A DNA stretch of 64,000 nt from Morella rubra (taxonomy: Eukaryota > Streptophyta > Magnoliopsida > Fagales > Myricaceae): positions 22,556,686-22,620,685 of the forward strand of contig CM025850.1 of NCBI GenBank assembly GCA_003952965.2. Reading direction: 5' to 3'. The position numbers and the translations under genes were made by a program. The first letter of the stretch is position 1; each line of letters starts with the position of its first letter. The notes below the pieces were generated by a model. The model worked only from the letters and a program-made list of their open reading frames with translations, did not search any database and was not told the origin of the DNA. This document shows positions 11,891 to 25,600 of this stretch, piece after piece.

Positions 11891-14008
11891 CGCCACCCCA
11901 TTGATGAATTTTCCATCTAATTTCTTTGAATGGGAGTGTTTATAAAACGTGATCAAATTCTCATTGTTTTGACCTTGCAAATATTGTGATTGTTATTTTA
12001 CATTAATCTAAATTTTGATTGGAATGTTGACTCTGTAGAGAACACTTCCTTCTCTGCTTGTGGATTTTGCAAAGATTTTGATCCAGAAGTGTGGGGCACA
12101 AGGAGGTTGCCCCTATTGACTGCATTTTGCTGGCAAACTATCTACAAAAATAAATCAACCATATGGCTACACACTATTATCCACCAAAATATTCCAATTC
12201 TACACTAGAAATTTGTGAACGCAAATTGCAATTTAAAGCAAACTCATCCCTCAAATTGTTACATTATGGTAGGGGAGTTCAATGCACACGATCGTAATCC
12301 CTAAGGGAAAGAATGAACCTCCTACCCTTCATGCCCCATGACTAAAACATTAATTTGTTATTTATTGTTTATTATCATAACATGTTCCTCTTCCCTGACC
12401 TTATTGAGTCCATAAGACTCACACTTTTCTTCTTTTCTGGTGCATGTACAATGATTTATTCATAGCAGAGTATGAGGGGTTCGAGAGCTACTAGACCATT
12501 GACCTCGACCCGTACCTTCTGCAAGTGCAGATTAGGGTATGGATCTCGAACACATAGGACGTGGTAGTTGAACATTACCACTATAGGTTTCTGAAGGATC
12601 CACCCTCTACTTACACCAATAGCTCTTGAGGTGCCAGATGAGAGCTAGCTGAGTCGGTGAACATAGAGGGGACAACCTCGGATAATGGCATAGTTGACCT
12701 TATTTGCATAGTTGATGGTCTGTAGTTCACTAGTCCTATTTCTATTATGTTTCATTTTTCTTTGTTAAAATTGCAGACAAATTTAGAGTCTATGTTTTGT
12801 AATTATCCTGTGAATAGATAGTTAGGCTTACTTAGAAAAAAAAAAAAAAGAATAGATAGTTAGGCTTAGGTGAGCTTTTGGAATGCTAACCTTTTTGTAT
12901 GTTGTAACCACTTTTGTTAAAATCTTTTGTGAAGGGTTCAAAATTCTGTTTCTCGGATATAACATCTACTTTTCGTTTGAAGTTCTAAATACTTTGTATC
13001 AACTTCTTTAAAGTTTACGTTATTTCACCTTCTCCTTGACAATAATTAGAATTACTAATACTTCGCCTTTTTATCGCAGGTAAATTAATTCTACACACGT
13101 TTTTGACATACGAATATAGTCAACTAGCTTATTATTTTTGAATATTTTCTTTAACTTCTTGTGAGGGCAAAATAGTTATTCGAGCATCCGAATTGGTTAC
13201 TTGTCGTAATCTCATTTTTGTAAGCATTCTATTTCTATAAAAGAGTGCTTAGATGTTAACACGGGCACATGGCGTGACGCACGGCCACCATGACATTTGC
13301 ATCATATTTGACTTGTTTAATTTGTAAGACGAGAAGTTTTTTATGTGTTTTTTGATTAATGAACAAAACAACTCATTTATCACATGAAGAACTTTTATTA
13401 AAAATTAATTTATCACATTCAATACATTTAATTAAAAAATTAGGGTATCACATTTAGCACTTTAAGTATAGTATTTTATGAAGTTAATTACAAATTCTCC
13501 CTACGAACTATAACACTAATCTCAAAAACTTCCTTGAACTCTAACTTATTGCAAAATTAAATAATATTAAGTAGTAAGCTTTAGTGGTATAGTTCATGGG
13601 GAGGAATTTGTAATTAATCCTATTTTATTTGTTCGATACTTTTATCAAAGAGATTTTATAGGCTATACTGTTTGAATTAAATGATATAAATACAAGCAAA
13701 AAAGTAAGTAGTCACCAAAACCCTTAAATTGAGAAAATGTCATAGGCCATATTTTTTTTTTTTCAAGAAAGAACTAACGAAACCTCCACATGAATCAAAA
13801 GATTAAATTGTTTAAATTATTGTGTTTTAGTGATTATAGGTAATATAAAATTTTTAAAAAATAGAACATAATAAAAAAAATACACAAGTGTGGGGACTCC
13901 CTATTTTGGGAGCCTTAGGTATTGGCCTTGGGTGCCTATGGCTAGAGTCAGTATGGTTATATTGTATAATAGATTGGAACATACGTTTGATATATGAGTT
14001 TTATTTTT
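11891..14008. other. Intergenic, no gene recognised
   Basis: Only short frames exist, none with a domain I recognise. A 19-bp direct repeat (AATAGATAGTTAGGCTTA) occurs at about 12815 and 12852, separated by a poly-A run. The open stretch at about 12465-12720 (+) has several stops and is unexplained. Confidence 0.4.
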
Positions 14009-14934
14009 AATTTTGAAAGTCTAAATAACAACCCAAGAGGGGTGAATTGAGTTTATCAAAAACTTAGTCATTTTTTCAATAAAAACCCAGATCTGAAAAA
14101 TAGCCCTAACAATTAATAATGCAATCTGAATGTGTATAATGCTAAGCAAAATATATACAATAATGATAAAGCATAAAGCATAAATTTCCACAAGTATGAA
14201 TATGTACTGAAACGTAAGAGAGATAGAGTTAGAGAGATGACACTGTAATTTTAGGTGGTTCGGCCAACACTTGCCTACGTCCACCCCAAGGCTATTGACT
14301 TCCTTGGGCTTCCTTCACTATTCTCTAAATAGCAAATACACCTTAGCTTCCGGGGTGCTAAGGAACCTTTACAAAGCGTTTTTCGAGCTCATGCTTCAAA
14401 TCTCACAAATCCCAAAACCCAAGGATTTTTTTCTACCTCACGAGTAGGACAAGTGTTTCACAAACACTCAAGTGTTTTCCAGAAGATGGATAAAAATTAC
14501 AGTGAATGACTCTCTAAGCCGAATATGCAAGTGAAAAGTACAAATCGTATGGCTCTCTAAGCAGAATCAGCAAGTGGAAAGTTCAATAGAGTGCAAGAGA
14601 AAAGATTCTCAAGGGAAAGCTGAAGTTTGGCAGGGGAATACAAGCTTTCTTGGTAGGTGCGGTTTTCTCTCTTCTTCAAGGCACTTTCTCTCTCTAGAAT
14701 TTAGGGCAAGAGTAATTGCAATTTGATCGCACGAGAGATTTTCTTCTTTTTCTTTTTCTTCTATTTATACCACTTTTGACTTCAACGGTCATCTGGGATT
14801 TTAAAAGAGTCGTTGGAGGAGAGCTGTCAACATTCCAGGATTTCAGCAAAAATCGTGGTATGTGTCGGCGCATAATCAGCATGAGTTGATCTGGAAGATC
14901 TCTCGGAAGTGCAATGTCTGACTTCTCTTCATTA

Positions 14935-15300
14935 TCCTGAGGTCTCTCTTACTGGTCGAGGTAGACTACAATGTGCATCTCATCATTATGCCAAGGTCTC
15001 TTTTACTGACCAAGGTAGGCTGCAATGTTGAACATTATGTCGAGGTACCCCTTTACCAGCCAAGGTAGGCAATGCAATATTTTCATCATTATGCCGAGGT
15101 CACCTTTTACTAGCCGAGGTAGGCTACAGTGTTCAACATTATGCTGAGGTAGACAATCCAATGTTTCCGAGGTTCCCCTTTACTTAGTCGAGGTAGACAA
15201 TGCAATGTTTCCGAGGTCCCCCTTTACTCAGCCAAGGTAGACTGCAATATTTTCATCATTATGCCAAGGTCCCTTTTTACTAGCCGAGGTGTCCAGCCAT
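14935..15300. repeat. Degenerate minisatellite in LTR-A copy 3
   Basis: A unit of roughly 60-80 bp, built on TATGCCGAGGTC, then CCTTTTACTAGCCGAGGTAG, then CAATGTT, recurs at least five times with variation. The core CCGAGGT (or CCAAGGT) continues less regularly to about 15470. It is absent from LTR-A copy 2. Confidence 0.75.
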
Positions 15301-15543
15301 CTATCCCGAGATGTCTGCTTTCCTACATCTGAGTAGTTCCGAGGTGTGACCGAGTATCCGAAGTGTTTCCGAGCATTGTCCTTACTATTTCAGAGGTGCT
15401 CCAAGGTGTCCATATGTTCTTCTGACGTTCCTACAACATTCCGAGGTCCCCATTGCTATCTCCAAGGTGTCTCAGTGCAATGTGTTAGACAAGATATAAC
15501 AAGATTAGATCTGGAGTCGTTCTCTCGGGAGACAATGCAATGT

Positions 15544-15622
15544 GTCGACACTAGTCTTCAATGTGTCGACACCATAACTTAGTCTGAAAATATTGTCTCG
15601 GGTGTCAGTGCAATGTGTCGAC
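15544..15622 (-). promoter_or_regulatory. Palindrome cluster in LTR-A copy 3
   Basis: GTCGAC starts at 15544, 15565 and 15617. The first two are 21 bp apart and each belongs to GTGTCGACAC. This is the same arrangement as in copy 2 but on the opposite strand. Confidence 0.5.
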
Positions 15623-15904
15623 ACTCTAAGTGTTGGAGAGGTTTTTCAGCAACTTTGAAAGTGTCGTTTTCACTTCAATTCATCTTTAAATACCTACAAT
15701 ATGAAAAATTGATTTTATCAACTTGTGTAATGGTGTTCAAGTGCACTTAAAAATATTTCAGTGAGATAACCTCAATCCTTTAAAATATTCTTAGAAATAG
15801 TGGATTGACAAGGTAAAATCTAAAAAACTTTAAAACTTAGAATTTTTGTTATCATCAAAATCAATTATGAATTGTTTGCGAAACAACTTTGGGCTAACAA
15901 ATTT

Positions 15905-16254
15905 TTTTTAGTTCAGATTACAATTATATATAAAACTAATTTTTGATTGCAAAGGTTAACATGGTCGTGAAACTTTGCTTTTATCAACTATGTATAAAAT
16001 AAGTAAAAGAATGTTGTCTATTATGATGCATTTGAGTATTAAAATTTAGAGTATTGAAATTAATAAAAAAGTAAAAATAAAAAATTAAAAAAAAAAAAAA
16101 ATTAAAATAAAAAAAAAAAGATAATTTAACGAGAAGAGAGAATAAATACAAAAATGTTATCTTATCGACTGTATATCTCAGATTTGAAGTCAAGTTACAG
16201 CTCGCCTCGAGAGACATCCCAATCTTTTACCTAAATCCCTCAGAAAAAAAAACT
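15905..16254. other. AT-rich spacer before the cyclin T locus
   Basis: It has A-rich runs at about 16075-16120 and no recognised gene. It may include promoter DNA of the cyclin T gene. Confidence 0.35.
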
Positions 16255-16732
16255 TTACCTAAACCCCATAAAACGCTGCCGTTGGAAGGAGAACCCTAAA
16301 GGTTCTGGCCTCTGCGAGAGTGTGACTGTTCTCCATTTGGCCATTTCGTTTCGCCGAATGCTCCCAAGCCCCAACCCTCCCCTGGCCTCTGCGACTCCGA
16401 GTCCTCCTCTCCCTCGCCGCACCCAGCGCCGTCCGACGCCCCCCCAGACGCCGTCCGCCGTGCTGATCACTCTCTAAGTCTCTCACAGTCTCTGACTCTC
16501 TCTCTCACGATTTCCCGATTCCTCTCTCTCTCTCTCGAGTCTCGTCTATGGCTCTCTCTTAGTCTCATTCTCACAGTCTCGTTCTCGAGTCTCTGGTTCC
16601 CTTATGGCTCTCTCTCGAGCTGATCACATTTGTTTTGTTAATCTAATGAAACCCTAATTTTTTTTTTTAGGTTATCATTGAATTTAATCTTCCTGCTCGG
16701 TGGAGCCGTGGAGGGGTTATTTGAGCCTTGAG
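16255..16732 (+). promoter_or_regulatory. Probable 5' UTR / transcription start region of cyclin T
   Basis: This is the only GC-rich stretch near the gene (about 16255-16460). A long CT-rich tract follows (TCTCTCTC-type, 16480-16620), typical of plant core promoters and 5' leaders. It ends with an exon-like segment and a donor AG/GTAAAT at 16732/16733. A possible acceptor TATCAG lies at 19609-19614, 72 bases before the ATG at 19687, so a UTR intron of about 2.9 kb is likely. Another acceptor-like TTTTTTTTAG at about 16671 would allow an extra small UTR exon. Exact start and splice choice need RNA data. Arginine-rich frames on the reverse strand here are composition shadows. Confidence 0.5.
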
Positions 16733-17645
16733 GTAAATTGTTTATTTTAGCCCTAATCTCACGAAACCCTAATATTTTTCTTGCTTGCTTCTGTCCATTG
16801 CGTTCCTGTTGGAGATTGGAGGTCAGTTCTTACAATTGGTTTATGTTGGTTCTGTTGTTTTTGTTGGAAATTGGAGGGCAAGGTTTATCTTGGTTATGTG
16901 GTTTCACGTCGGTGAATCTGGTGATGGGGTGATCAATGATGGATCTGTGGTTTCATGGTGATAGAAGAGGTTGAGGTTCTTTATGGTTCTGTAGTTTGTG
17001 ATCTGTTATTGGTAGTTTCTGTTTAATGTTTGTATGTTGATTTCTGTTATCTATTTTTTAGTCTATTTTTCGAGATCACTTCCTGATGGATGCCTCTAAG
17101 CTGACTTTCATGTCTCACCTGAGATGTAAGGAAGCCAGTCCTCTTCACTGAGGGATCTCGCTTTTATTAACTATATCAACTATGAAATAGATATTTTGTT
17201 CAAACAGTCGGCATGTTCCACTCTGAAATAGGTATTTTGTTCAAATGGCTTACTTTTCAAATCTGAGATATAAATTTTGTTCAAATGGATCATTTATAAC
17301 TCTTAATACTCATTCATTACTCTTACTATTATTTTTCTATGATTTTTTGAAGCGATATAACTATATTACTACTATTTTTGGTCATTTAATCTAAGTGAAG
17401 CCAAAGCAATGTTCTCACATCAATGAATACCGTGCAACTAGTATGTTGCATAAGGGCATTTGGGGACCAACATTTGAGATTCAATTTCTTTTGAATTTGA
17501 TTTATGAAGTTTGATTTCCAATTCTCCAGTTTTTGTACTTTGAAAGTGTGATCTGATCTTTTTTATTTATCCCTATTTATGGTTAAAAATCTGTTCTGAT
17601 CTAGTTGAAAATTTAATCTGATCTGATCTGATGTTCCAGCTGCCG

Positions 17646-19376
17646 TTAATCCTAAACCACCCCATCAGTGTTATGGCTGGTCATGAACTCTCCACTTTTG
17701 ACCTAAACTCAAACAATCAACAAAAAGTTTAAATCCTAAAGTAGAAACTTGTAATTATATTTCAATTTGCCAATCAAATAAATATATTTATGAAAATATG
17801 ACACGTATTATGTTATACTTCCCAAAGTCAATCAAGGCCTTTGCATGAAATCTATGAAAAAAACATTGATAAATATTAACAGTCACCAATACAAGAGTGC
17901 TTAAAATCTCAATCACACGTGAAGTTCACAGCACATGAATATGGTACTGACATAAAGTAGAGTTGACATAGGCCATGTTCTTAAATAATAAACTATAAGA
18001 TCTTGGGTGGATATTAGATTTGATAGGGATTAACGGAATCCTCACACATGCCACAATTTTGAGTGTCCTGCTTAATTGAACAAAAAATTGGGGTGCATAA
18101 CCACTTGCTATCCTATTTCCCCAAAATGTAAGAAGAAAAATAAAAGGAAAATGACAAATTTAGTTGCCACAACCCAATTACACAATCCTTTGGCAATCTT
18201 ACATTGAAGCATAGAAATCAAAATCACTAGATGCATGAAACCAAAAAACAAAAAGAAACTAAAAAGAAAACTTTTGAAAACCTGAGAGAACTTACCCCTC
18301 AACCTATTTTTAGGGCATAAGTCAAAAATTTGAAAATTTCAATGTCAAAGAAGAGGAAATGCATCGGAAGTGATAGCTAACATTTACTGTACAGAGTGAC
18401 CTATCTATGTTCTCAAACAAAATATGAGGAAAACAAGTTTCTAGAGAACGTACCCAGACCTAATTTCAAGAAATCCTTGTCGTATTTGCAAGGGAATATA
18501 CAACGGAACTCAGGCGGAAATTAAATTCTTAACCAAAACGTGTAATATTTCGCACCTCTTTTGTGCAAAATAGCACTAATTTTCCAACTGAAGAAAATTA
18601 AGATGGAGAGTGATTAAAGAGGATTCTCTCTTCGGGTAATAAAGAGTGAAGGAAGAATAAAACAATAAAGGCCTCTAGCAGCAACCGAAGCGATACGCGT
18701 CAACAACCAGACACAACACCAACACGGCCCTACTACCTAACAGGTGCGCTGCATTCCCTCTTCTTAATTTTTTTTGGTAGCCACTTATGGTTTTTGTTTT
18801 CTAATTGTTTTTATCTTCCTTAACTCTTTATTACCCAAAGAGAGCATCCTCTTTAATCACTCTCCATCTTGATTTTCCTTGGTTGCAAAATTAGTGCTAT
18901 TTAGCTCCAAAGAGGTTTGAAATTTTTCGCATTTTGGTTAGAATTTAATTTCCGCGTAGGTTCCATTGTATAATTCCCTTGTGAAGAAGATGAGGATTTC
19001 TTGAAATTAGGTCTGGGTATGTTCTCTAGAAACTCGTTTTTCTTTTATGTTGTTTGAGAACATAGATAGTGCAAATTACGCATGTATATTCATATGCCTT
19101 TCACGTGTGATTGAGATTTTAAGCACTCTTGTATTGGTGATTGTTATCATTCATCAATATTTTTTCATAGATTTCACGCATAGGCCTTGATTGACTTTGG
19201 GATGTAGAACATAATACGTGTCATATTTTCAGAAATTTATTTATTTGATTAGCAAACTGAAATATAACTAGAAGTTTCTACTTTAGGATCTAAACTTTTT
19301 GTTGATTGTCTGGTTTTAGGTCAAACGTGGAGAATTCAAGACCAGCCATAACACTGATGTGCTGGTTTAGGATTAA
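17646..19376. repeat. Long inverted repeat in the probable 5'-UTR intron of cyclin T
   Basis: The right arm (about 18804-19376, 573 bp) is the reverse complement of two blocks of the left arm, 17646-17960 and 18395-18670. The arms are roughly 90 percent identical by eye: for example ATGGAGAGTGATTAAAGAGG at about 18603 is mirrored at about 18845. The left arm also has about 430 bp (17960-18395) with no partner. The unpaired centre is about 130 bp and less AT-rich. Neither arm resembles a known element end. It could be a tail-to-tail duplication or a foldback element. If the intron is transcribed as proposed, the pre-mRNA would form a very long hairpin. Confidence 0.85.
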
Positions 19377-19686
19377 TAAGTGCTGATGGGTTTGGTTTCG
19401 TTCCATAATTTAGAATCATTGATAGTGCTTTCAATCATAATGTTTACTTGTCTTGATGAGTGCCTCCTTTATGATTTTCAGTTTATTATTTAGCACAACT
19501 TCCATAATTCGTGGTGGTGTTTTTTTTTTTAATTGTATTGGTAGGTAAGTCGTATTTCGACTTTGTCATATTTAGGTGGTCTTTAATTTCTGACTAATCT
19601 TTTTGGTCTATCAGCAAGAAAAGGGCCTTCTCTTGCTATAGTAAAGGTATCTTTTGGTCATTGTTTCTTCATTTTTGAAGATCCAC

Positions 19687-22600
19687 ATGGCTGGAATTTT
19701 ACCTGCGGAATCATCACATCATGGCATATCTGATGGGTGTTCAAGAACTTCTCAAGAAAGGCAAGAGGAATTGGGTCGCTGGTATATGTCCAGAAAGGAA
19801 ATTGAAGAAAATTCCCCATCAAGAAGAGATGGGATTGACCTGAAGAAAGAAACATATTTACGCAAGTCGTACTGCACATTTTTGCAGGATTTGGGAATGA
19901 GGCTAAAAGTGTAAGACCAGGATTATCAAATATTTTCTTAATTATTTCAAGTCTCTTTACAACTATTATATGAGATTCTTCTGCTTATTTTTATGTCATC
20001 TTTTCTCACTAAATAGATAGTTTTATGCTGGTATTTTGTGATGAAATTTGACGTTGGTTTCAGTTCTTTGCTGAATCGTGAAAAGGAAAGTTAAATATAA
20101 TTTCTTGACTTGATGCTTTTCTTGTACTCGATTGTAGTTAACCAAAAATCTGTATGGAGTACATGGAGCTTCTTTCTGGTGGACAATTATTGCAGATGCT
20201 TATAATGATTTGATATCACAGACCCATCTTAGATGTTTGAGCATGTAGAACTGAAGTTCATGATGAAGCTTGTGATTTAGATCTATATGTATCAATCTGA
20301 TTATCTTACTGATGGGTAAACTTTTTGGAATAATTAGCAGCTTCCATTTTGAGAAATTTTTCTTCGCTCTAAGATGGTGATTTTTAGCTTAAAAATCCAA
20401 CCATTGTCGAAATCTATTTAAAGCCAATGGAATGGATATTTTTGGAGGAAAATTGCTGCTGGCAGTGAGGATAGATATATGTAGCCTTCGCGAACCAAGG
20501 GACAAGTGAGAATATGTCACACGATCAGGTGGGTAGACAAAGGAGGAAGAAGTAGATTAGGGTTTGCGAAGGGGAAAGGTGTAATCTGTATTTGAAGACT
20601 TCGAAGACAAAGACGGGAAAGACATGAAGAGACAAGTGAGGAGAGTCTTGACTAAAATGGGACAGCTGGGTCACTTATGATTCACGGGCTGCAGTGGGCT
20701 TGGGTTGGATAATGGTTCTACATTGGGTTGTTAGTTATTATGCATTGTTCAGTCATTTTGCTGGTATTGGGTCAGTATGTCTTTGGCTCATTTTATTATG
20801 TTTGTAGAGGTCTGTTAGCTGGCTTGTCCATTGGAGTTATGAGTTGTTAGATTCTGTTAGAATTATGTTTCGTTATAGGGAGTGCAGGGAGCATCTAGGA
20901 GGGCACCGAAAAACCTGTATTGAGCATTATCTCGCACTCTCTTATCTGTCTCTTTTCTATAGAGGTTGGCCAACCTCGAATTTGGCCTTATCTTTTCTAT
21001 GAGTACATTTCAATTCTAGTAAAAGTATTATTTCCATCAAATTCCTTTACAAAACACTGTAAATATCAATGGTGCTGCTACAAAATATCCATTTCATTTG
21101 ATGTAGGTCTTTTTGGATGTTTTGGATGTTGGGAGTGCTAACAATAGCAGGTATCTCGTTAGTAGTAAGTGGTGTATTGTTAGTAGTAAGGTGCATCTTA
21201 TGGTCACTATAATCGTAAGTCGCCCAAAAAGTGCATTCCTACATTTTGGGATATTGACGTTTTTGCTAGCGTCTATTTGAAAAAGCTTTTCATGCTGTTG
21301 TTTCATCCACCTACCATTCTTAGGGCAGATATTGACTTCTTCCTTGCTCGAGTTGGAATGCGCCCAACTCAAATCAAACACCTCAAAGACTCTTCTTCAG
21401 TTGAAACTTCTAAGCCAATTCCCTCATTATGGTCGTCCAATTATTTTGACTAGCTTATGGAACTGCAAAGAAGAAACGTGTAAGGCAATTCATTCTATCT
21501 AATGAAAAAGTTAAGTGTGATAGAATAGATTTATATCTGCCATTCATTTAAAGTAGCAAAGACGTAATAAAACACTGTTGAGAAGTTTAACCTACCAAAT
21601 AACAGTCAACAAGAACTGTATGAACAATTAGTTCTTAACATGTTTGTGCTTTATATGTTGTGCAGATAATTTTTTTCATTGCTTCTATCTCAAGTTTAGT
21701 TGGCTGGAAATATTGGGACTTCTTGTGAAGTGAAAGGGTTAATGTAGAAAGTTGGATTGAGCTTGCTCTGTAGTTGTAGGAATAGTGTTTCTGAGCGTGA
21801 ATGTGATGTTTGGAAGAGGTTTTGTGTTTTTACAGGATGGAATATTCTTCACATACCAATTGTTTATTGTAATTCTATCTAGTTGATAATACACCTCACC
21901 CTTTGTGTTAGATTGTAAAAGATGGATCGTCAATCTCTTTTTACCAACAAACAAACCCATGTTGTTTGCTTTTGCAACACAATGTCTTGTGATTCTTACA
22001 CTTCCTGGCATTACTGAATGGGGAAAAGGGTTAAGATGATTAACAATCTTGGGGATGTTCGTTTTTATAAAAAATTGTAAGATTTTGAGGATCTTTAATA
22101 GAATTGTGAATATTTATGTAGATTGGAGTTTTATAGGTTTTTGTGTAAAAATTGGTGAAATTTTTTTAAGATATTTAATTTTTATTGGAGGTTGTAAAAA
22201 GGTGTAAAGAGATGATTTGATGTAATTTTTAATAAAAAAGTATTGGAGTTTGGTAAAAAGTATAGAGAGAAGATTTGTTAGATTTTTTTTTTTTGAAGAG
22301 GTATTGGATTGTGTATGAAAAGTTGTTGAAGTTTGTGTTAAAGGTATTAGTGTTTGTGTAGGATTTTTTGATGTTTTGGATGTTTGTTTCTTGAATTTGT
22401 TACATTCATTGTATCCTAGAATACTTTTGCGAAACAAACGTGCCCCTAGAAATAGTTTTCTTTGTAACCCTTTATTGAATTTCATTCGTCTTGTAAACTT
22501 AAACAGTTTACTAGATGCCTGTTACTTACTAACAGAACTTTGTTTGCTTTGAAACACCAAACTAGTTATTGTTAAGGGGTTTGTTTCTATACATGATTCG

Positions 22601-25600
22601 ATGGATAGGCTATAAGCCAAGTATTTGACGTGACAAATTTTGAATGTGAGTGTCATGTTAATATTGCTCCTTTATATGCTCTGAAGGCCTCTAATATGTA
22701 AAATGTGCACCATTATCTTCAGTATGTTTTTTGGTGAGTTACAAAGTCACTTTGTGGGATATTAACTCAAAAACTTACCTGCCACCCTGTTCTTATTGGT
22801 GCTGGAAGTTTCATTTGAACTACTTCTAAGTGTTATGAGGGTTAGATAATTTTTCTTGTCTCATTCACCTTATTGGACGGAACTCTCTCTTGGAACTTTT
22901 ATCAGCTGCTTGTTTGGAAGCTTTGCAACTTGAGACGCATATACACATGTTTACCCAAAATCACATGTTTGCACTTTTTTATGTGTACATATATTAATAT
23001 ACCAGTTGGTAAGTTTTATAATGAAAAACAATGTTCCTATGTTTTTCCCTAGAATGTGGCCAGAATTACGTGTTGACTGAACTTCTCAATGTAGGCCCCA
23101 GGTAACCATCGCTACAGCCATAATATTTTGTCATCGGTTTTTCCTCCGTCAATCACACGCCAAGAATGACAGAAGGGTAGGTTGTTTACTTTTTGGAGCT
23201 GATATAACATTTACGATAAAAATATCTGAGTTCAATTTGGCATGCCTTAGTCTTTGGTTAACGTAGTTATCTCATGGTGCACAAATCAAGTAGTAAACTC
23301 TTACCCAAAAAAAATCAAGTAGTAAATTTGACTTGGAAAGCAAGTGTGAAGAGAGCAAGTTTCTAGTGGGAATTTTATTGCTCGAGTTGACACTATTCAG
23401 AAAGGTTTTATTCATATTGACAATGTCAAAGGTTCTCCATCGTTTCTTTTGATACATGCTCTGTACACACCAGATGCTTCATTGTTGGGAAACTTGTTTT
23501 GCTATTTGGTTTCTTTTACTAAGAGTGTGTTTAGGTTAAATTTTAGGGTATTGGATTTGGTGAAAAAGTGAAGAGATGATTTTTAATATTTATTATAGTG
23601 AAAAGTAATGATGTGATGGGGGAGAGAGATTATATTGTAATTTTTTATTGTGTTAAAATTTTAGAAAGTGTAAAATTTTACACTTCAAACGCACCCTAAA
23701 CACTTGAAAGCAAATGCACAGGACATTCGATGACAACTTTTCATAGCATGGGAAATTGTTTATCTTCTAAATGCCGCTTATTCACTCAAGAAAGAACTAA
23801 TTTTGCATAGCAGGAAGTCAGTTTTTAGATAGAAGTGTGATCAAGCAATGGTATTGTACTTGCACAGAAAAAAAAGAGCAATGGTAAAATTGGGATTTTT
23901 AGACTTCTCCTGTGAAGTCCATCTTGTGTCGTGCAATTTTATTGTAGGGGTGTTTGTTTGTGGAAATTTTGGAAATTTTCAGGTATTGAATTGGTGAAAA
24001 AATGAAGATAATTTATGGGAGTTGGTGAAAAAGTGAAGAGAGAAAATTGAATGAATATTATAATGAACATGAGTTATTTGATAAGAAGAGAAATTATTTT
24101 GTAGTTTGTTTAATCAAGCTTGAAATTTTGGGGTGCCAACATTTTGCAAATAAACACTACCTGTATGAAGGATTTACTATGCTTGTTTTGGTGACATGCT
24201 TGCAAGGCATTATGAAACATGGTAATGTACCTTGATGTGTTTTTCATATTGTATGGTACAGATAGGTTATTTATTTGTTTGTACGTGCATTCTAGGAGAA
24301 ATATCTAAAGGTGTGTGATTGTTTACTTAAGTATCATCGCTAATTGCTTTTGGTTATATCCAATATGCTTGGGTTGCATTTCTGAACATGTCACCCATAA
24401 AATCTTGATCCATCATAAGTCCATGAGGAATTTAACATTCTGTATTTGGTCCTTTCAATCATCTGAACATAACAGCTAGATAGAAATGTCCTACATGGGT
24501 ATTGGGGGCCACATCACTGCTAATCTGTATTCGTCACGTGTCCCCCGCCTCGCAGATGGTGCTAGAGACGGAGTTGAGCAAGGGCAAGAGCCCAAGTAAA
24601 GGTCAAACCCGGTAGGCTAAAGAAAGCAAGGAAAAGTGTTGCAGATTAGCCTCAATGGAGTAAGTTGATGTGGAATCAAAAGATCCAGATGGGAAGGCAG
24701 GGATACATGGTGAATACGAATTAGCGGTGACGTGGCCCCCGTTACCCACGCAGGACATTTTCGTCTAGTTGTCCTCAGATGACGGAAAGTACCAAATACA
24801 GAATGTTAAATTCCCTAGGTACTAATCCAGGATGGAAAATACCCCGGGGACCAAGTTGAGATTTCACGATACCCCGGGGACCAATAGAGTAATTAGGCCT
24901 TCATTTTTTCATCTTTTTGTTCACTTGTCTCTTTTCTTGTTAAAAACTGCTGTTCTAAAGTGGACTTCCAATGAGAGTGGAACCCAAACACTATGGTGCA
25001 TTTTGGCAAAATTTCAGAGGTCGTGGAATTTGTGGTCTCACTTAATGGTTCTGTAGTTAATTAATTTACAAATGATGTGGTTTTTTTTTATTGATATTAT
25101 TTTCTTCTTGGGTCGTGTGACAAACTTTGTAACCTTAGTCCTGGTTAAATGTTTTCTTTCTTCACTCCTTTTCCCTTACGGAAGTTGTGTGTAAATTATG
25201 GAGGCGTAGATGAACTAAGAACATCACAAGTTCTGTTGAAGTGTGATTTTTCTTCATTTTTGGTGCCTAAATTTGTTTTATGGTTGCAGACCATAGCAAC
25301 TGTGTGTATGTTCCTGGCTGGGAAAGTTGAAGAAACTCCTCGTCCACTAAAGGATGTTATTCTTGTTTCTTATGAGATAATCCACAAGAAAGATCCCACT
25401 GCAGCCCAGAGGATTAAACAGAAGGTGTACACTTACTGATAGTGCTTACACCAGTTTCCGTATCGTTCCTCAGATTGATGTTTCCGTAGTTGAGTTGTTA
25501 CCCCACTGTTCTTCTTTAGCTTATCTTTTTCTTCTCTCTGATGTACATAGTTTGACTACATAAATGTTCACCCTTCTAGTTCAATGACAAACCCACTAAT

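Larger units (their letters stand above)
14014..15899 (-). mobile_element. LTR-A copy 3, solo LTR with perfect TSD
   Basis: On the reverse strand it begins TGTTAGCCCAAAG at 15899 and ends ...TTTAGACTTTCA at 14014. It is flanked by AATTT on both sides (14009-14013 and 15900-15904). It is 1886 bp, about 400 bp longer than copy 2. The extra length is a minisatellite-like region at about 14935-15300 (see separate entry). The GTCGAC palindromes are kept at 15544, 15565 and 15617. Open frames inside are shadows. Confidence 0.92.

Noticed and set aside
16255..16486. Arginine/glycine-rich reverse frames of 71 and 75 codons
   Set aside because: They arise from the GC-rich leader region; no domain, no start context, and they overlap the probable cyclin T 5' UTR.
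20900..21100. Copia LTR in cyclin T intron 1
   Set aside because: The texture suggests a retroelement, but no TG..CA ends, TSD or second copy could be found in the window; left as part of the intron entry.
22114..22485. Reverse frame of 123 codons
   Set aside because: It lies in a MITE with simple T/G-rich sequence; the product is low-complexity Lys/Thr/Leu.
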